From Vitellaria paradoxa (Eukaryota > Streptophyta > Magnoliopsida > Ericales > Sapotaceae), in the NCBI GenBank assembly GCA_019916065.1, contig CM034242.1:45754626-45818625 (forward strand): a stretch of DNA of 64,000 nt. Reading direction: 5' to 3'. The notes beneath the pieces are model-generated. The model ran no database searches and was not told where the DNA came from. It saw only the letters and a list, made by a program, of their open reading frames with translations. The position numbers and the translations under genes are program-made. Below are positions 58,241-64,000 of this stretch, one piece after another (position 1 is the first letter of the stretch; each line of letters opens with the position of its first letter).

Positions 58241-59670
58241 ATGGCAAAGATTAGACTCCCTAAGGGGTATCATCGATCGGGACCTAAATAAACCCCTCAA
58301 ATCGGCCATGCACAAGAACAAGGGTTCTTCCACCCGTGGTAGGTCTTCGGCCATTCCTAGAACCAAGGAAACATCCGTCAATAAAGGATCCTCGTCGAAA
58401 CCTTCCTCTTCATCTCCGGTAAGGTGTGACTCTGACTCTTCATCTTCTGAGTCTGAAACCTTCATTTTCGGGGGGTCACAGTTTGTTTGAATCTTTCTTT
58501 TCTCACCGACCGATTCTCCTTGAACGGTCGGTTGATTTTTCCCAACTCACCAGGGATTTTGCCTTTATTCGAGAAATCTTTGTCAGTCGAGGGTGGGTAG
58601 GAATTTGTTTAGAGTATGGGCATACATCAGAAAATATTGTGTGTGAGTTCTATACTAACATGCACAATTTTTCACATGGTTTTGAGTCCCTTGATACCAA
58701 AGTCAGAGAGGTGTCATTAACCTTCACTGTAGACTCTCTGGCCACTTATTTTCACATACCCCGTGCCTCTGATGCCCAATATCCCAACCTAGATTGGATG
58801 TCACTTCCTCCTCCATCTGAAATGGCTAACCTAATGCGAGATGCACCTCAACCTTAGTTCCCGGGAATGAGTTTCAAACACAGTGAGTTCACTGTTCCAT
58901 TCAGAATTTTGAACCTAATTGTTGATTCTGTCATCTCTTCTGTACATCACTGTTTTGAAATTTCTGAGGAAATGGTCAAATTCCTCTACTGTCTCACCCA
59001 TGACATTCTAATAGATCTTCCCTCTATTTTGTTTCAAAACATTTGTAATGCCTTCAAGCAGAAAGACACTAGGATCGGACTGCCTTATGGTGTTTTTATC
59101 ACCAATCTTCTCAAGTCCCAGTTTAACATAGTCCGTCGAGTTGATGAGTTAGCCCTTACCCAAGAAAAACCCATTAATCGGATAACCATCTCTCGTACAA
59201 TAGCCCAGAAGAAACCCATTGTGTCCTCTTCTGATCCACAGTTATCAGGATCTTCTATGAGTCACTGCCCTTCTCCATCTATCTCTTCTAATCTCCTTTT
59301 TGGAAATTCTCCATCTGATCCAAATTTTGTGATTGTGTTTGCCATTAATGCCTTGACCAATCGAATCACACATTTAGAAAGGAATCTATCTAATCACATC
59401 ACTCATCTTGAGCAAGTTGTCCTATCCGAGAATTAGGGTACTCGCACCTCCATGATGGGTGACCTCAATGCTGTCAACAGAGCTACCACTTATTGTAAGA
59501 CATAAATGGATTTCTTTCTCACCTCCCTCGGCAACATTGCTACATCGGCTCGATCATCTCTAACCTCACTGGGTGACAAAGTTAATTCGCTTGAGACTGA
59601 AGTCAAAGATCTTGCTGATGTCTTTAATGAAATCAAAGCTTACTCCCGTCGTGGCCGCAATCGTCCTTGA
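58241..59670 (+). pseudogene. Env-like / plant transposon protein ORF of Copia copy 2, decayed
   Basis: A reading region starts at an ATG (58241, MAKIRLPKGYHR) and shifts frame within the first 250 bp. From 58490 on it follows one frame interrupted by stops at about 58855, 59434 and 59502, ending at 59668-59670. It has a Ser-rich acidic N-terminus, a middle segment (FIREIFVSRGWVGICLEY..., FYTNMHNF) and a C-terminal coiled coil. By recall this is the third ORF of some Sireviruses, called env-like or putative plant transposon protein. No membrane anchor is evident. Confidence 0.6.
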
Positions 59671-60205
59671 TTATTTCTTTTTGGATCTTTTGTATTTGCT
59701 GTTGCCTATTTTGGATCTTTTGGATATTTTGTAACAACTTTTGACTATTTTGGTTTTGCTACTTTTCTGGATTGTCAGTTTGAATTGTTAAGCTTTATGT
59801 GCATTCTATTGCTGATCTCATGTGAAGAATTCAACAGGTTGCTTTATTGCTTGTTATATATATGCTGTTTGTCAATTCCGAACAAAAGGGGAGAGACCTT
59901 TTGGGATTAAGGGGGATTGTCTTAGAGTGGTTCAAAGTGATGGTAGCATTTGTGATTAAGGGAAAACTGGATCTGATTTTAATTTTAAGGGGGAACTGAT
60001 GAATCGATTTGATTTTGAACTACATTTGGGATTAAGCAGCAATGTGAATGTGAATTGAATTTTTGTTACTTTGATTTCTATTACTGCTCACTGTTGAATT
60101 GTTTTTCAGGCTTACAGTTATGGTTGCTGCTTAGGACCAGCACTTGTGACATTTTTTTTTATTCAGTTGTAATTTGGGGACTTGTGGTGTTTTGTCTCGA
60201 AATTG
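59671..60205. other. 3' untranslated region of Copia copy 2
   Basis: T-rich with GGGGGA-type tracts near 59928 and 59990 upstream of the main polypurine tract. Confidence 0.5.
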
Positions 60206-60207
60206 TC

Positions 60208-60219
60208 CAAGGGGGAGAT
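60208..60219 (+). other. Polypurine tract of Copia copy 2
   Basis: AAGGGGGAGATT matches the tract next to the LTR in Copia copy 1. It lies about 28 bp before the LTR start I chose (60246), so the true 3' LTR may begin at TGTAAGTG (60219). Confidence 0.6.
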
Positions 60220-60245
60220 TGTAAGTGTCTTTTAGATTAACTTTG

Positions 60246-61184
60246 TGTTGGCAATATCCGATACAGCACTTTACTTGTAATTGTTCATTCTAGATTTTGT
60301 AAAATGTCACAAGTTAGGTTTTTAGATGCTTAAGCATATGCCAAAGAGTGTTTAAGCATCCTTGTTGATGGTTCAGAAGAGCATTGGAGTTGGAAGAGAA
60401 GTGGTTATGGGTTCAACTGTCTTTGATCATCCCATTTGGACTTAAATTGTCACTGTCCAGAAAGTTGGGAAGTCACACAAGCAGTTCGTGAGAAGTTCAT
60501 GCCCACGAGATGCCTGTGACATCTAAAATTTCTGTCAATATGTAAGGGGGTCTTGTGAGCAGTTCATGTGTAGTCTGTGCCCACGAACTGCCTATGACGA
60601 CGTCCAGATTTTTTAAGACCTATCCAAATGAATTTTTTAACCCTCTCTTTTGATATAAAAAGAACTTTTCTCTTCTTAACCCTAACCTTTTGGAAAAAAA
60701 TGTCACTCTTATTAAGCCTATTTGAGAAAGAAACCAAAAGGGGATGACGATGATGCTTAGCTTGCTTGATTCTTGACATCACCAACCATATTTGGTAAAG
60801 ATTCATCATCAACCAGCTCAAATCTGTGGGTGTGCATCAGATCGGGTGAGCTTCTTCATGTTTTTGAAGGTCTTCTTCTTCACAGGCTGAGGTGTATTGC
60901 TGGATGTCTAGCAAACAAGGTTAGAATGGGTGCTTAGGCAAGTAGATCAACGAGTAATTGGTTGGGGAAACTTGTAATCCATTTTTCTGCACCTTGTAAC
61001 TTTTGATTTTATAGTGAAGAAGGTTTAGTCCGATCCGCTTAAGATCCGTGGTTGTTTTCTCCTTAGTGTTCTAAGGGGTTTTTACCCTAGTTAACAAATC
61101 ATTATGTCTCTTTGGTTTATCTTGTTATTTTTCAACTGTGAATGTTTTGATTGAGATACTATTGTGTGAGATTTGGGACTTTCA
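60246..61184 (+). repeat. 3' LTR of Copia copy 2
   Basis: 939 bp, the partner of 40080-41019; starts TGTTGGCAATATCC and ends GGGACTTTCA. Confidence 0.8.
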
Positions 61185-62677
61185 ATTATATATAATTTAA
61201 AGGATGCAAGAGATTTTGACCACATTGTAACATCAACTACTTCGCGATATCGACAATTTATTTTTATCATATTCTAATATTTTTTGCAAACATTTGTTCT
61301 TTCTAACATCTACGTGTTTGGATGATTACTTATTTTATTAACTTATATTAAGAGTGTATTTGACAAATACTAGAAAGGTCTTAATTTGTTTAATTTTTTT
61401 AACTTTTTTTAATTTTTTCTAACATTCTCTAATTTTTTTTTTAATTTTTACAATTTTCTACTAAACACTTAAATTTTTTTTTTTTAAATAATACAAACAT
61501 TATTAGAATAATTAAAAGTTACCAAAAAAAGTTTTAACTGGTTCTTTTCCAGGGAGTGTGCTGTCTCATTTTACTGCCGGTAGTAGGCAGGAAGTAAGAG
61601 TCCAAGACAACCGTGGCATGATTTGCATTGCAAAATTGAAGGGCCTGGCGCATATGATGTGCTCCCAAACTTTGAGCAACGATAAAAAAAATAAAAAAAT
61701 AATAAATAAAGCCTGGAATGGTTAGAGTTTGGACGGCGTTGGAGAACAACCTCTCTCATTGGCATGATGATGCCTTATTAAAGACAGGTCGACGCATTTC
61801 GGGGATACTAAGGTTAAGTATGTGAAGAAAAAAAAAAACTTTTTTTTCTTTTTTTTTTTTTTTTTTAAGTTGACTACTATCTACATAAAAAAAACTATCA
61901 TTTTTTTGTGTTTGAAAAGAAAAAAAAATTAGCAGTTAATTTTTTATCTTTTTTGTTAATTTGACATTTTTATCTTTAAAATTTAAAAAAAATTAAATAT
62001 AAAAAGATAAATATAATATTTAAAAAAAACCCAAGAAGTTTGTAGAGCTATCAGTTTTCTTCTTGTCAAATGGTATGTAAGTCCTTCCTTGTCAGTTCTG
62101 AATAATGATCTGCTTTGCGGGTTTCCAAGGAGGGTAATCCTAGGAATTAACTGGCCTACTCAGGTATGTATGTATATCTAGCACCCTTAATTTATTTATA
62201 TGGATAAAAATTCTAATAAAAATTTTCCATAAGGAAAATTCTTATGCATTGGTGATCACAAACTAGTTCTGCCTATCTTCTCCCCACTCGCTTGGAAAGA
62301 AGTACGGCATTTCATTTATAAAGCATACTTTAATCAACGTGAAGAAGGGGATTATTATTATTATTATTATTATTTTGGCTTTTTGGTTTTGCAGAGACAA
62401 ACCATGCAAATGATGTACGAAATTATTGGACGAGAGCTAAGGTTCATGCATCTTGACAACTCACATCCAAAAATACTACCTTAATTAATAAGTTTTTATT
62501 GTCTTGGTAATTAATTGAGAAGAATGCCCAGAAAATTCACGTTTTAAGTAACTTTTCTTCCAGCGGAAGATTGTGGCGTAATAGTTGTGCGACCACCACT
62601 TGATTGGAAAAATTATTCCATGCTCTACGATTATGATTGCGTAATGGTTTAAATCAAAATTGATGTGAATTTGATAC
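61185..62677. other. Spacer between Copia copies 2 and 3
   Basis: AT-rich with long poly-T runs and a (TTA)n tract near 62353-62375. A higher-GC stretch at about 61530-61765 has minus-strand ORFs of 64-71 residues that I do not recognise; it may be a remnant of a coding region. No gene is supported. Confidence 0.4.
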
Positions 62678-62921
62678 TGTTAGAAGAAAAGAAAAGAATT
62701 GGGAAAAGAAATCTTGTTTATTGATGTGTATTGAATACAAGATACAAGGTCTCTTATATAAGCGGGACAATAACCCTAATCCTAGTATGATATGGACAAT
62801 AACCCTAATCCTAGTATGATATGGATAGTAATCCTAATTATGGTATGATACATAATAAGGAATCCATAAATTACAAGATTCTAAATATAATACTAAAATA
62901 TATATAATACCAAACTTAACA
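62678..62921 (-). repeat. 3' LTR of Copia copy 3
   Basis: On the plus strand TGTTAGAAG...CTTAACA. It contains about two and a half direct copies of a CCTAATCCTAGTATGATATGG unit at 62773-62850. Confidence 0.75.
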
Positions 62922-62935
62922 CCCCCCCTCAAACT
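62922..62935 (-). other. Polypurine tract of Copia copy 3
   Basis: Plus CCCCCCCTC, i.e. GAGGGGGGG on the element strand, immediately next to the LTR. Confidence 0.75.
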
Positions 62936-64000
62936 CAAGGTGGTAACGCAGGAATCAACTTGAGTTTGGCGATTAATTCAGAAAAGCGGCCAGGAGGATG
63001 AGCTTTTGTGAAGAGATCTGCAATTTGATTCGCTGAAGATACAGAAATAAGACGAACAGAGCCTTGTCTGACATGTTGACGAATAAAGTGACAATCTATT
63101 TCAATGTGTTTGGTGCGATCATGAAAAACATCATTGTGAGCAATCTGAATAGCACTTTGATTGTCACAATATAATAGAGTGCCTGTAGAATGAGGGACAC
63201 CCATATCAGTAAGGAGCCACCTAAGCCAAAGGAGCTCTTGAGTAGTATCAGCGAGAGCACGGTACTCAGCTTCAGTACTAGAGCGAGCAGTGAGGGTTTG
63301 TTTCTTACTACGCCAGGCTATGAGAGAGGTCCCTAGAAAGAAACAAAACCCTGTAGTGGAGCGACGATCAGTCGGATCACCAGCCCAGTCAGCATCAGAA
63401 AAGGCATGTAACTCAAGTGGAGAATGTGCTGAGTAATAAAGACCATGAAACATAGTGCCCTTGATATAGCGAAGAATGCGGAGTAAAGCAGTAAAATGAT
63501 GAGACCGTGGAGCAGCCATGAACTGACTAACAATATGGACAGCATAAGCAATATCAGGGCGAGTGACAGTAAGATAAACAAGGCTACCAACAAGTTGACG
63601 ATACAAAGTCGCATCAAATAAAGGTGTACCATCAAGAGGAGTGAGACGGAGCTGTGTATCAATCGGGGTAGAAGCAGTCTTACAATCAGAAATACCTGCC
63701 CGTGTCAAGAGATCAGAGGCATACTTAGCTTGAGAGAGAAAATAACCAGAAGAATCACGGGAGATCTCCAAACCCAAAAAATAATTGAGAAACCCCAAAT
63801 CCTTCATCTCAAACTGGCGACTGAGAAATTGTTTGAGATGAGAAATGCCAACACTGTCATCCCCAGTAATAATCATATCATCCACATACAGAAGAAGAAG
63901 AACAGATCCAGCTGTAGTGGTGCGGAGAAACAAAGCAGAGTCATATGAACTGGAGGTAAATCCAAACTCATGAATAGTAGAACTAAATTTTGCAAACCAG
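62935..64000 (-). CDS. Copia copy 3 RT/RNase H (C-terminal part of pol, runs off right edge)
   Basis: One uninterrupted minus-strand frame extends from the window edge to a stop at 62935, at least 354 codons. It contains LLLYVDDMIITG (the RT YVDD active site), FLGLEISRDSSGYFLSQ, TRPDIAYAVHIVSQF, the RNase H motifs FSDADWAGD and SSTEAEYRALAD, and DRTKHIEIDCHFIRQHV near the C-terminus. All expected catalytic Asp/Glu positions are present and there is no break, so this element may be young. The rest of pol and the 5' LTR are outside the window. Confidence 0.88.
   Translation of the reverse strand, partial: WFAKFSSTIHEFGFTSSSYDSALFLRTTTAGSVLLLLYVDDMIITGDDSVGISHLKQFLSRQFEMKDLGFLNYFLGLEISRDSSGYFLSQAKYASDLLTRAGISDCKTASTPIDTQLRLTPLDGTPLFDATLYRQLVGSLVYLTVTRPDIAYAVHIVSQFMAAPRSHHFTALLRILRYIKGTMFHGLYYSAHSPLELHAFSDADWAGDPTDRRSTTGFCFFLGTSLIAWRSKKQTLTARSSTEAEYRALADTTQELLWLRWLLTDMGVPHSTGTLLYCDNQSAIQIAHNDVFHDRTKHIEIDCHFIRQHVRQGSVRLISVSSANQIADLFTKAHPPGRFSELIAKLKLIPALPP

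Larger units (their letters stand above)
40080..61184 (+). mobile_element. Sirevirus-like Ty1/Copia retrotransposon (copy 2) with two nested insertions
   Basis: LTRs of 940 and 939 bp bound a plus-strand element with tRNA-iMet primer site, gag, protease, integrase, RT, RNase H, env-like region and polypurine tract. Without its nested insertions it would be about 11.2 kb. Possible target duplication ATTAG/ATTAT (40075-40079, 61185-61189), one mismatch. Gag is split by a solo LTR (41117-43340) and a gag-only element (43783-51482). Many stops and frameshifts are present. Coding parts are homologous to Copia copy 1. Confidence 0.85.
62678..64000 (-). mobile_element. Ty1/Copia retrotransposon copy 3 (3' end only, short LTR)
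   Basis: The minus-strand element runs off the right edge. It has a 244-bp 3' LTR (62678-62921), a G-rich polypurine tract and an intact end of pol. The lineage differs from copies 1 and 2 (short LTR, different RT), perhaps the Ale/Retrofit type. Only one end is visible, so no target duplication can be checked. Confidence 0.8.

Noticed and set aside
57715..58490. ORFs of 92 and 161 codons before the env-like frame
   Set aside because: Mostly low-complexity or leader sequence; only the part from 58241 on is compatible with the env-like region.
1..64000. CRISPR arrays, operons, tRNA and rRNA genes
   Set aside because: Looked for and not seen; direct repeats here are LTRs, minisatellites or microsatellites, and the gene structure is eukaryotic.

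Overview
This window is nuclear DNA from a flowering plant, most likely a dicot; the species cannot be named from the sequence. It is AT-rich, has GT-AG introns, carries several classes of plant LTR retrotransposon, and has no bacterial-type gene packing. The only conventional host genes are three tandem GDSL esterase/lipase genes, all on the minus strand. They are close in sequence to the LTL1-like group as I remember it. Everything else is transposable elements, many nested, plus AT-rich spacer. Family assignments rest on motif recall; no database search was run.

Layout. 1-13443: GDSL gene A (3' exons lie beyond the left edge). Its intron 2 holds an 11.8 kb TIR element (214-11984) of Mutator type, with long inverted ends and a 9-bp target duplication. 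That element carries pieces of host genes (ANTH/clathrin-assembly-like, DUF793/ROH1-like, and one unidentified intron-containing fragment). A 10 kb Tat/Retand-like Ty3/Gypsy element (849-10858) is nested inside it. The Gypsy element has decayed pol, an intact spliced antisense gene, tandem repeats, a full 3' LTR, and a 75-bp inverted LTR end in place of its 5' LTR. 15567-16453: solo LTR of a related Gypsy element. 16967-21378: GDSL gene B, a complete recent paralogue of A. 22542-31653: decayed Sirevirus-like Copia on the minus strand. 32792-35762: GDSL gene C, complete.

35763-40079 is AT-rich spacer. 40080-61184 is a second Sirevirus-like Copia on the plus strand with an env-like region. Its gag is split by a 2.2 kb chromovirus-like solo LTR (41117-43340) and by a 7.7 kb gag-only LTR retrotransposon (43783-51482). 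The gag-only element's LTRs carry an array of GGGCGCCC palindromes spaced almost exactly two helical turns apart, upstream of the TATA box. 62678-64000 is the 3' end of a third, short-LTR Copia element on the minus strand.

How it fits together: a small GDSL lipase cluster arose by tandem duplication and was then spread apart by transposons. The A/B duplication preceded the insertion in intron 2 of A, because B keeps the empty target site. The most unusual items are the Gypsy element bounded by two copies of the same LTR end with a perfect 5-bp target duplication, the intact antisense gene inside that otherwise dead element, the multi-gene-capture TIR element, and the phased palindrome array in the gag-only element.
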